A program made the position numbers and the translations under genes. From Gammaproteobacteria bacterium (lineage in GTDB: Bacteria; Pseudomonadota; Gammaproteobacteria; GCA-001735895), in NCBI GenBank assembly GCA_003645435.1, contig QNFD01000033.1:1-13009 (forward strand): a stretch of DNA of 13,009 nucleotides. Reading direction: 5' to 3'. Under the pieces are notes generated by a model. That model ran no database searches. It was not told the DNA's origin and saw nothing but the letters and a program-made list of their open reading frames with translations. Numbering within the stretch: the first letter of the stretch is position 1; every line of letters starts with the position of its first letter. Of this stretch, positions 1 to 6,016 are shown one piece after another.

Positions 1-734
1 AGCGCCTGACGGCTATGGCGAACCGAACCATACGCATACCTTTACGCGAGGATCCGGTCGAAGATCTCGGCCCTCTGTATATTACCCAGCGCGCAAAAAC
101 CAATCCCGGCTCAGATAATGCTTACCCCACGCCGAGTGGAAAGCTCGAATTCTGGACTGAAGTCCTCGAGCAAAAATTTGCCGAGCTGGGATTTTCGGCA
201 TTACCCGAATTTTATAGCGAGAAGCACCAGCTGGTCGATCTGCCCTATTTGCAGACTTCGGAACAGACTAAAGTATCACCGTTTTTCGACATTGAAGTTC
301 TGGTTCACCCGGCCAGTATAAAGTATCCGGAAACATCCAAAACTGAAAGCCTGCCGCCCGACTCAGTTTTTGACACGGAACTGCTCAGCGGTAGGCCACC
401 CGCACCACACTTCCACTCCTGGACCCATTACTTCTGGCAGGCGCAGGAAATGTGGCCCGAGTTGTATTGCCAGATACATCCCGATAAAGCCGTAAAGCAT
501 GATATTGAAGACGGTGACAAGGTGGTTATCGAGACCAGCAATGGTGAGATCGAAGCCCGCGCCTGGGTACATAGAGGAATACGGCCATCAAGCGTGTTTA
601 TTCCAATCGGCTGGGATGAACAACAGCCTTACCACCCGGCAGCGACTGTGAATCACCTCACCGGTTCGGCACTCGACCCGCTTTCGCAACAGGCCAACCT
701 GAAAACACACCTGTGTCGAATTAAGAAATTTTAA
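1..734 (+). CDS. Molybdopterin-dependent oxidoreductase, C-terminal part (5' end outside window)
   Basis: The reading frame is open to the window edge, so the ATG at 15 is internal and this is the last third of a larger catalytic subunit. Counting from that ATG, residues about 120-239 match the molybdopterin-dinucleotide-binding beta-barrel domain that ends DMSO reductase family enzymes. The pattern LLSGRPPAPHFHSWTHYF is followed by IHPDKA, then DGDKVVIETSNGEIEARA, and near the end IPIGWDEQQPYHP and TVNHLTG. The upstream PTPSGKLEFW segment also fits the family. Members carry a bis-MGD molybdenum cofactor and act in respiratory or assimilatory redox chemistry. The substrate (formate, nitrate, a sulfur compound or another) cannot be read from this fragment, because the Fe-S and active-site regions lie upstream. 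The gene ends in TAA and is followed by repeats, with no partner gene downstream on the same strand. Confidence 0.85.
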   Translation, partial: RLTAMANRTIRIPLREDPVEDLGPLYITQRAKTNPGSDNAYPTPSGKLEFWTEVLEQKFAELGFSALPEFYSEKHQLVDLPYLQTSEQTKVSPFFDIEVLVHPASIKYPETSKTESLPPDSVFDTELLSGRPPAPHFHSWTHYFWQAQEMWPELYCQIHPDKAVKHDIEDGDKVVIETSNGEIEARAWVHRGIRPSSVFIPIGWDEQQPYHPAATVNHLTGSALDPLSQQANLKTHLCRIKKF

Positions 735-742
735 TGCATATT

Positions 743-763
743 TGATGGGTTGCACCCATCCTA
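743..763. repeat. Short palindromic repeat after the oxidoreductase gene
   Basis: The arms GATGGGT (744-750) and ACCCATC (754-760) form a perfect 7-bp stem with a 3-nt loop, followed by CTACG. This resembles the common gammaproteobacterial intergenic repeat GGATGGGT..ACCCATCCTACG (from memory). It lies 9 nt after the stop codon. It has no T-tract, so it is not a standard intrinsic terminator, though it may protect the mRNA 3' end. Confidence 0.5.
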
Positions 764-770
764 CGGGACT

Positions 771-926
771 CGTCATCCCGGACCTCGACCGAAGCGTCGG
801 ACCGCCGGCATCCATTGAAACGGAATAATGAAATTAAATAAGTTGTTGATTGAAAGGCCTATTACGGTTCCAATATTACCTTCAGCGGTTATTTGTAATG
901 GGTACCGGCCTTCGCCGGCACGACGC
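771..926. repeat. Inverted pair of dispersed CGTC..CCGG repeats
   Basis: The left unit (771-816) begins CGTCATCCCGG and ends GCCGGCATCCATT. The right unit (897-926), read on the minus strand, begins CGTCGTGCCGG and ends GGCCGGTACCCATT. The two are therefore related copies in inverted orientation, about 80 bp apart. The left copy carries roughly 20 extra bases, including CCGAAGCGTCGGACCG (789-804), which recurs in reverse complement at 2966-2981. The right unit has a GC-rich stem, CCGGC-GAAG-GCCGG on the minus strand, without a following T-tract. The AT-richer middle contains no plausible gene. The right unit sits just past the 3' end of pncC. Confidence 0.5.
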
Positions 927-958
927 CCTTATTTTGTTGCCTTCATGAAATATGCTAG

Positions 959-1450
959 CTACAGGGTTTTTAGAAGTTGAAGCAGGTTTTGTATTGCCTG
1001 TAGCATGGTCGCCTGTCTTATTGCATCGCGATCACCCGTAAACAGGTATTTCTGGGTGAACATCTGGTCTTCTACAGCCACCGAAATCCACACCGTTCCG
1101 ACCGGTTTATCCGGACTGCCGCCCGCGGGTCCTGCGATTCCGGTTACCGCGATCGAACAATCTGCGGCACTGAAACGCAGTGCGCCACTGGCCATTGCAT
1201 TCGCCACCGCCTCACTGACCGCGCCGTATTCATTTATTACCGATTCGGGTACGCCGATCATATCGGTCTTCGCCGCATTACTATAGGTTACAAAACCACA
1301 TTCAAACCAGTCTGAGCTACCGGCAAGATCGGTCATGGATTTCGCTATTAACCCGCCGGTGCAGGATTCCGCGGTAGCAATCTTCCCGCCTCTTTCTAAC
1401 AATACCGTGGCGAGCTCGGCAACGAGCTTAATCAAATCCTGGTTCATCAC
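959..1450 (-). CDS. pncC: Nicotinamide-nucleotide amidase PncC (CinA C-terminal-domain protein)
   Basis: This enzyme deamidates nicotinamide mononucleotide to nicotinate mononucleotide in the cytoplasmic pyridine-nucleotide salvage cycle. The 163-aa protein is the stand-alone CinA C-terminal domain, of normal length for bacterial PncC. Family signatures visible are TAESCTGG (residues 26-33, with the catalytic Ser29), VTYSNAAK (54-61), the loop AVTGIAGPAGG (101-111) with PVGTVW (116-121), and the late GDRDAIR. The frame begins GTG-ATG. A good promoter lies immediately upstream (1454-1481) with its predicted transcription start at the ATG (1447), so ATG 1447 is favoured over GTG 1450. No Shine-Dalgarno is visible. 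The usual gammaproteobacterial neighbour recA is absent here. The gene stands alone between repeats. Confidence 0.92.
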   Translation of the reverse strand: MMNQDLIKLVAELATVLLERGGKIATAESCTGGLIAKSMTDLAGSSDWFECGFVTYSNAAKTDMIGVPESVINEYGAVSEAVANAMASGALRFSAADCSIAVTGIAGPAGGSPDKPVGTVWISVAVEDQMFTQKYLFTGDRDAIRQATMLQAIQNLLQLLKTL

Positions 1451-1453
1451 CGT

Positions 1454-1481
1454 ATTATAACGCTAGCCCGGGCATTGCGAA
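1454..1481 (-). promoter_or_regulatory. Sigma70-type promoter of pncC
   Basis: On the minus strand a perfect TATAAT lies at 1459-1454. TTCGCA (4 of 6 to TTGACA) lies at 1481-1476, with a 16-nt spacer. Normal -10 geometry puts +1 at about 1447, the A of the pncC ATG, which implies a leaderless message. Confidence 0.55.
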
Positions 1482-1492
1482 CCAGTTTAGAA

Positions 1493-1516
1493 ACCCATTT
1501 AAAGGTGAAATTGGGT
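1493..1516. repeat. Imperfect hairpin, probable dispersed-repeat remnant
   Basis: ACCCATTT (1493-1500) pairs with AAATTGGGT (1508-1516) with one bulged base. It is followed by CTGCTCCCAC. The pattern resembles fragments of a GAAATTGGGTCTG..CCC repeat often seen between genes of gammaproteobacteria (from memory). It sits in the divergent gap between pncC and the cyclic-nucleotide-binding gene. Nothing else gene-like is seen at 1482-1600, apart from a TATAAC at 1601-1606 that could be a -10 element with a poor -35. Confidence 0.3.
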
Positions 1517-1669
1517 CTGCTCCCACAAAAATGCGCCCATCTTCAAGCAGGAATCTCCTAAACACATAGAAAATATGCATAATTCAACTAAACAAAGCGC
1601 TATAACAGCTTGAATTCAAACCGATCACGTGCGAATCTTGCTTTTAAGCAAAATTTAGAGGCCGTACTG

Positions 1670-2140
1670 TTGGATCTTGTAGAGGAAACAGAGCTGCTTC
1701 GCAAGATACCGATGTTTGCGAAGCTGGGCGCATCAAAACTGAAATTACTGGCATTCACCAGCGAATCGGTGACCTACGAAAATGATGAAGTCATTTTCTA
1801 TACGGGTGACCTCGCCGATAGCGCCTATGTCATTATGGCAGGAAAAGTCGACGTACTCACCGACACCGACTCGGGGCCAGTCATTGCCATAACGCTGGAA
1901 CAAAACCAGTTATTTGGTGAAATGGCCCTGCTCAACAATGTTCCTCGAAATTCCACCCTCAAGGCCAGCGGGGATCTCAAGGTAATGAAAATAAGTGGCG
2001 AAATGTTTCTCAAACTACTTTGTGAAAATTCCGAGCTGGCACTCGATGTAATGCGACAACTCAGCGATAAACTGGCGAAATCGCATTTTCATGTCAAGGA
2101 ACTGCAACAGCAATTACAGCAGCAAGACCTGGCCAATTAA
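1670..2140 (+). CDS. Stand-alone cyclic-nucleotide-binding domain protein
   Basis: The protein is a single CAP/PKA-type cyclic-nucleotide-binding fold with no DNA-binding, kinase or channel domain. It starts near ETELLRKIPMFAKL, runs through the beta-roll (YENDEVIFYTGDLADSAYVI), and reaches a phosphate-binding cassette FGEMALLNNVPRNSTL. The cassette Glu and Arg that contact the cyclic-nucleotide ribose and phosphate are both present. A Gln-rich helix (KELQQQLQQQ) ends it. Two TTG starts are possible: 1610 (176 aa, no ribosome site, right after a TATAAC at 1601-1606) and 1670 (156 aa, with TAGAGG 8 nt upstream). I favour 1670, which begins just before the conserved domain. The HD gene follows after 20 nt on the same strand, so the two are probably co-transcribed. 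A nucleotide cyclase lies about 0.9 kb downstream on the other strand. Role: a cyclic-nucleotide receptor whose partner is unknown. Confidence 0.8.
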   Translation: MDLVEETELLRKIPMFAKLGASKLKLLAFTSESVTYENDEVIFYTGDLADSAYVIMAGKVDVLTDTDSGPVIAITLEQNQLFGEMALLNNVPRNSTLKASGDLKVMKISGEMFLKLLCENSELALDVMRQLSDKLAKSHFHVKELQQQLQQQDLAN

Positions 2141-2160
2141 ACCAGCCGAATGTTTCAGCA

Positions 2161-2811
2161 ATGACTCGCGCACTCGATATTGATAGATTTCAATTACTGT
2201 GGCGCCAGAGCTTGCTCGATCAGTGCGTCGATGATAGCGCCGCTATCCACCAAAGGTTGGTAGATTCCTATAGCGAGCCTCAACGCGTCTATCACACGCT
2301 TAGTCATATCGAGCATTGCCTCGCCCACTTCGACAGGATAAGCGCGCAATTACAAAACCCGCTAGCGGTTGAACTGGCGATCTGGTTTCACGATGCAATC
2401 TATGCACCCGGCGCCGCCGACAACGAACAATTAAGCGCAGATCTTTTTTTGGAGCTAACCCGGGACTGCTTCGATGATTCGCTGCGTAATACCGTCTACC
2501 AGCATATCATGGCGACCCTGCACGATGGTTCCCAACTCGACAACAACGACACCAAATTTATGGTCGATATCGATTTATCCAGCTTTGCATTGCCATGGCC
2601 CGAGTTTGCGCGTGACAGCGATAATTTACGCAAGGAAATGAGTTGCCTGAGCGATGAAGACTTTTATCGAAAACAATTGGCGTTTCAGCAAAAACTGATA
2701 AATCAACCCAGATTTTTCAAGAGTGATTACTTCTATGAAAATTACGAGGATCAGGCTCGCCGGAACCTGGCCGACTTATTCGAAGGTACCCGCCAGAAAA
2801 ACCCGGAATGA
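2161..2811 (+). CDS. HD-superfamily predicted metal-dependent phosphohydrolase (COG4339-like)
   Basis: The 216-aa protein carries an HD-type metal site. RVYHTLSHIEHCL (residues 42-54) has several His residues, WFHDAIY (75-81) holds the His77-Asp78 pair, IMATLHDG (116-123) holds His121, and MVDIDLS (134-140) holds acidic residues. This order matches the predicted phosphohydrolase group COG4339, which has no settled substrate to my knowledge. HD enzymes as a class hydrolyse phosphomonoesters, nucleotides or cyclic nucleotides. Placed 20 nt after a cyclic-nucleotide-binding protein and near a cyclase, a nucleotide substrate is tempting, but the sequence does not show it. The start ATG at 2161 has only a weak ribosome site. 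The stop lies 1 nt before the left end of a small inverted-repeat element. Confidence 0.75.
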   Translation: MTRALDIDRFQLLWRQSLLDQCVDDSAAIHQRLVDSYSEPQRVYHTLSHIEHCLAHFDRISAQLQNPLAVELAIWFHDAIYAPGAADNEQLSADLFLELTRDCFDDSLRNTVYQHIMATLHDGSQLDNNDTKFMVDIDLSSFALPWPEFARDSDNLRKEMSCLSDEDFYRKQLAFQQKLINQPRFFKSDYFYENYEDQARRNLADLFEGTRQKNPE

Positions 2812-2812
2812 T

Positions 2813-3031
2813 TTAAGGAGTCTCTGATCAATTCATGAATGAACGCGTTGTGCCCAAAATGACCAATTTCTGCGTTGTGAAACTTAGCAATAGCCCTGCT
2901 AAAGCTGGCCCCATGAGCGCAGCGAGTGCTTTGGGTCTTACTTGCTTTCCACGCCTTGAACTGAACGGTCCGACGCTTCGGCATTTTGAATCACAACCCG
3001 ATTCACTCAGAATTAATCAGAGGCTCCTTAA
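2813..3031. mobile_element. MITE-like element 1 with about 22-bp (extended about 50-bp imperfect) terminal inverted repeats
   Basis: The left end begins TTAAGGAGTCTCTGATC (2813 onward). The reverse complement of the right end begins TTAAGGAGCCTCTGATT (3031 backward). The first 22 bases match at 20 positions. Similarity then continues imperfectly through TGAATGAA / TGAGTGAA, GTTGTG and CAAAATG, to about 50 bases. The 219-bp unit has no transposase gene. A 76-codon open frame inside is not convincing. Both ends carry TTAA, so a TTAA or TA target duplication would be hidden in the inverted repeats, and no other duplication is visible. It fits between the HD gene stop (2811) and the cyclase stop (3047) without damaging either. 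Confidence 0.6.
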
Positions 3032-3046
3032 CAGGCCCGTAGCGAA

Positions 3047-4381
3047 TCAACTATCGATTGTGTAAATTTGTACTGGTTTCTGACGACCTCGTACCAAAAC
3101 TTCTCCCAGTGCCCTGAATGCATACTTACCCGGCTCGGTGCGGGCGCGGGTTTGTTCGGAAACAATAATTCGGGTGCCATAATCCTTGTTCAACTGCTCC
3201 AGCCGAGCGGTTAAATTGACGTTGTCACCATGCACCGTATAGCCGACACGGTCTCCGGATCCCACTAGCCCGCCGACCACCGGGCCTGTGTTTATGCCTA
3301 TGCGCGTATTGAATGGAATGCCATCGCCGAACAGTTTGCCTTCGAGCACCTTTTGAATTTCAAGCGCGGCTTTGACCGCATTGCCGGCATGATCGGGATC
3401 GGCTTTGGGAACGTTAAACGTGGCCAGCACGGCGTCACCCTGAAACTGGCTGATAACCCCTCCACATTCGGTGATTGGCTGTGCAATCAGGGTAAAATAC
3501 TGGTTCAATGCTTCAATCAATTGCTCCGGCGCGAGGGTTTCACAGATCGTTGTAAATCCTTCGATATCGGTAAACAGAATAGTGGTCTCATTCACCTCCC
3601 CCTTACCGGTTGTCGCGCCTTCCTCAGAATGAATAACCTGTTTCACCACTTCTTGCGGCACAAATTTAGATAAATCTCGTGCAGCACTGCCCTCTATAAC
3701 CGATTCGACCAGCAGATTGCGGGCGCGTTGCAAAGCCAGCGCCAGCACCCCGGTTACAATTAATATTGAGATAACCTTATCAAACTCGGCACCGATCAAT
3801 ATGCTATTCGAAGTCATGTACTCGACGTAGTCACGCGTGATCATCATGTCGGCCGGATCACTGAATATCACGTAGAGAACCATTAGTATCCATCCCACAA
3901 CAGCACTTAAACCGGTAGCAATGACAAACCGCGGATCAAAACGCAGCGCCCGAATAGCAATGAAAATAAACACATACAACACCGTCGGCACCTTCAAATA
4001 GAACGACGGCGGTTGTTCATATTGCACGTGGAAACTCCAGATAAGCCCCATTAACAATGTGATGTCGGCTATCGCGGAAAGATAAAGCATCCAGTCAGGA
4101 AGACATCGTTTCATTGCCAGCGATAACCGTATCAGGCTAAACAGTAAATAAGCGCTTAGCACCCAGGGTACGGGTGCAAAGGCAACGTCATCGGAAAACG
4201 TCTTTGGTGAAATCGCGTAGAGCAGGCCAAATATGGCAACAATCATCAACTGAATCACGCTGATCAGTACTTCGCTGCGCTCCTGCTGCCCCCGTATTGC
4301 CTTTATCAGGCGCTCCGGCAGAGCGATATTGTTTAAGTTTTGACTTAATCGCTGCGGTTTGATTTCGGGAGTAGTAGCCAT
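3047..4381 (-). CDS. Membrane-bound class III adenylate (nucleotide) cyclase
   Basis: This is a class III nucleotidyl cyclase that would make cAMP (or possibly another cNMP) from the triphosphate. Residue numbers below count from TTG 4390. About six hydrophobic segments fill residues 41-225, and a linker (ARDLSKFVPQEVVKQVI) joins them to the catalytic domain at about 265-445. Metal-binding Asp275 (ILFTDIEGFT) and Asp319 (FQGDAVLATF) are present, as are Asn392 and the transition-state Arg396 (VNLTARLE). Thr385 occupies the Asp/Thr base-recognition position. Gln315 (ISQFQGD) sits where adenylate cyclases usually have Lys. The membrane part does not resemble a named sensor domain that I recognise. 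Two starts are possible: TTG 4390 and ATG 4381. TTG 4390 overlaps the predicted -10 box, so ATG 4381 (444 aa) is chosen. The gene is monocistronic and lies between two MITE-like elements. Confidence 0.9.
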   Translation of the reverse strand: MATTPEIKPQRLSQNLNNIALPERLIKAIRGQQERSEVLISVIQLMIVAIFGLLYAISPKTFSDDVAFAPVPWVLSAYLLFSLIRLSLAMKRCLPDWMLYLSAIADITLLMGLIWSFHVQYEQPPSFYLKVPTVLYVFIFIAIRALRFDPRFVIATGLSAVVGWILMVLYVIFSDPADMMITRDYVEYMTSNSILIGAEFDKVISILIVTGVLALALQRARNLLVESVIEGSAARDLSKFVPQEVVKQVIHSEEGATTGKGEVNETTILFTDIEGFTTICETLAPEQLIEALNQYFTLIAQPITECGGVISQFQGDAVLATFNVPKADPDHAGNAVKAALEIQKVLEGKLFGDGIPFNTRIGINTGPVVGGLVGSGDRVGYTVHGDNVNLTARLEQLNKDYGTRIIVSEQTRARTEPGKYAFRALGEVLVRGRQKPVQIYTIDS

Positions 4382-4389
4382 AAAATTCA

Positions 4390-4420
4390 ATTATGAGTCC
4401 AGCCAGGGACGCTATGTCAA
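4390..4420 (-). promoter_or_regulatory. Sigma70-type promoter of the cyclase gene
   Basis: On the minus strand a perfect TTGACA lies at 4420-4415 and CATAAT (5 of 6) at 4395-4390. The spacer is 19 nt, a little long; an 18-nt reading uses TCATAA. The predicted +1 near 4383 leaves only about 2 nt before ATG 4381, so the message would be leaderless or nearly so. No CRP-like palindrome is seen here. Confidence 0.5.
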
Positions 4421-4494
4421 ACAGAAAATGTTAGCCTGAGACCATTCTGAAGCTGAAAAATTCACCCCGGCTTACGTTTTTCGAACCCGTGGCT

Positions 4495-4706
4495 AGCAGT
4501 CTGTCGGACTTAGGGAATCGTAGCGAGCATGGTGGGAGAGTGAGACCAGATTTTTCCGATTTTGAGGCGCATAGTGGATCCTACGCAACGATAAATCGGG
4601 GAAATATGGGCCGCTCTCCCATCAGCGCACGACTGCATGGATGCAGGAGGTAGAACAATGCAGGAGCAATTGTCGAGTAGATTCTCCCTAAGTCCGACAG
4701 ACTGCT
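4495..4706. mobile_element. MITE-like element 2 with perfect 22-bp terminal inverted repeats
   Basis: The left end (4495-4516) begins AGCAGTCTGTCGGACTTAG. It is the exact reverse complement of 4685-4706, so the 22-bp arms are perfect and enclose a 212-bp unit. Imperfect pairing continues inward (GAATC next to each arm). A second internal pair, GTGGGAGAG (4532-4540) against CTCTCCCAT (4614-4622), would let the strand fold back. No transposase is encoded. No clear target duplication is visible. A strong ribosome site, AGGAGG at 4645-4650, precedes ATG 4658 and opens a 23-codon frame reading out of the right end. The element lies upstream of both the cyclase (minus) and the first glycosyltransferase (plus). 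Confidence 0.65.
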
Positions 4707-4729
4707 TGCACCTATTAACAGTGCGTTAA
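4658..4729 (+). CDS. Possible 23-aa small ORF reading out of MITE-like element 2
   Basis: ATG 4658 is preceded by AGGAGG with ideal 7-nt spacing. The frame runs 23 codons across the right inverted repeat and stops at TAA 4727-4729, 55 nt before the first glycosyltransferase start. It is probably either a leftover start of a parent insertion-sequence gene or an upstream ORF in the leader of the glycan operon. There is no homology I recognise, so it is reported mainly for the strong initiation signal. Confidence 0.25.
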   Translation: MQEQLSSRFSLSPTDCLHLLTVR

Positions 4730-4784
4730 ATATCATTTCAGTGTAGTCTGCGGTTGACCATGAAACGATTGAGAATAACAAAGC

Positions 4785-5993
4785 ATGGCTGAACGCCTCG
4801 ATCATGCGCGAATTTTAATTTATAGCCACGACTCTTTTGGATTAGGGCACCTGCGTCGCTGCCGCTCGATAGCGCACTCGCTGGTTTCCCGTTTCAAAGG
4901 GGTATCGGTGCTTATCCTCTCAGGCTCACCGATTATCGGTAGTTTTGACTTCAAGGCGCGAGTCGACTTCGTACGTATTCCGGGCATCATCAAGCTAAAG
5001 GATGGCGAGTACATCTCGCTTGGCTTACACATCGATCTTGAGCAAACCCTGTCGATGCGCGAATCAATTATTTACCACACCGCAGAAAGCTTTAAGCCGG
5101 ATATTTTTATCGTCGACAAGGAACCCACCGGCCTCCAGGGGGAGGTGGTTAGTACACTGAAGATGTTACGCGACCGGGGCACTATCAATGTGCTCGGATT
5201 ACGTGATGTAATGGACGAGGCTTCCTCTTTAAAAGCGGAATGGGAACGCAAGGATGTACTGCCCGTGCTCGAAGCGCTATACCATGAAATCTGGATTTAC
5301 GGCCTGAGTCTAATGAATAATCCTGTCGAATCAATTGGATTATCCAAAGCGGTTAAGAACAAAATTACCTACACTGGATACCTTAAACGGGAGCTACCTG
5401 GCGATGCCAACTGGATGCCACCGGTTGGCCTGGATGCCCCGTATATTCTGGTCACGGTTGGCGGCGGCGGTGATGGTGCAGAAATCGTCGACTGGGTAAT
5501 CGCCGCCTACGAAAATGATCCCGGTATTAGCCATCGGGCTATAGTTATCTCGGGTCCTTTCATGCAACCGGCACAGCAGCAGGGATTCCAGGAAAGATGT
5601 GAAAATCTTGAAAAAGTCGACATTATTAGCTTCGATAGCCACATAGAACTACTCATGGAGCGATCCCGAGCAATTGTTGCAATGGGCGGTTACAACACAT
5701 TTTGTGAAATTCTGTCACTCGATAAACCCGCACTTATGGTGCCACGCTCGGTACCACGGCAGGAACAGTTAATCCGCGCCAGCCGGGCGGTGGAGCTTGG
5801 CCTGGTCAGTATGCTCGACCCCGAGGGTGAGCGCGATCCGGAGGTAATGGCAACTGCCCTGCGCAAGCTTCCCGATCAAAAGCCCCCATCGGCACACCAG
5901 ATACCAGGTTTACTCGACGGTCAGGAGCGAATTGCCGAGTTGATTCGTCGGCGCCTTGAAGAACCTTATATCGACGGAAGTTTGACGGCCTGA
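4785..5993 (+). CDS. MurG-like glycosyltransferase (GT28/COG4671 type), first of a tandem pair
   Basis: This 402-aa predicted GT-B glycosyltransferase has the GT28-like arrangement. An N-terminal Rossmann half opens ARILIYSHDSFGLGHLRRC, with the GLGHLRR loop at residues 19-25. The YTGYL motif (196-200) marks the domain junction. The C-terminal donor half has VTVGGGGDG (223-231), a DSHIELL segment, GGYNTFCEIL (301-310) with the Glu that binds the nucleotide ribose in this fold, and PALMVPRSVPRQEQLIRA (315-332). MurG relatives transfer a sugar from a UDP-donor to a lipid-linked acceptor at the cytoplasmic face of the inner membrane. The donor and acceptor here are unknown. It opens a three-gene plus-strand operon with a second, more distant copy directly after it. 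The leader contains the end of MITE-like element 2, a TATCAT at 4731-4736 that could be a -10 without a well-placed -35, and only a weak ribosome site. Confidence 0.85.
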   Translation: MAERLDHARILIYSHDSFGLGHLRRCRSIAHSLVSRFKGVSVLILSGSPIIGSFDFKARVDFVRIPGIIKLKDGEYISLGLHIDLEQTLSMRESIIYHTAESFKPDIFIVDKEPTGLQGEVVSTLKMLRDRGTINVLGLRDVMDEASSLKAEWERKDVLPVLEALYHEIWIYGLSLMNNPVESIGLSKAVKNKITYTGYLKRELPGDANWMPPVGLDAPYILVTVGGGGDGAEIVDWVIAAYENDPGISHRAIVISGPFMQPAQQQGFQERCENLEKVDIISFDSHIELLMERSRAIVAMGGYNTFCEILSLDKPALMVPRSVPRQEQLIRASRAVELGLVSMLDPEGERDPEVMATALRKLPDQKPPSAHQIPGLLDGQERIAELIRRRLEEPYIDGSLTA

Positions 5994-6016
5994 GTAATAA
6001 GCATAAAAAGCGCCTG

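Noticed and set aside
735..958. CRISPR-like or ncRNA reading of the repeat-rich gap
   Set aside because: The repeats are inverted, unequal and only two in number, without regular spacers.
2865..2895. CRP-like half site TGTGA near 2875 and elsewhere
   Set aside because: No matching TCACA half site at the required spacing. It lies within the MITE-like element and not in a promoter. No full CRP site was found in the window.
2835..3065. 76-codon plus-strand frame
   Set aside because: It lies within MITE-like element 1 and runs over the end of the cyclase gene on the other strand. It has no recognisable protein features, and AAGGAG is too far (14 nt) from its ATG.
4754..4782. TTGACC at 4754-4759 as -35 of the first glycosyltransferase
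   Set aside because: No acceptable -10 lies 16-18 nt downstream before the ATG at 4785.
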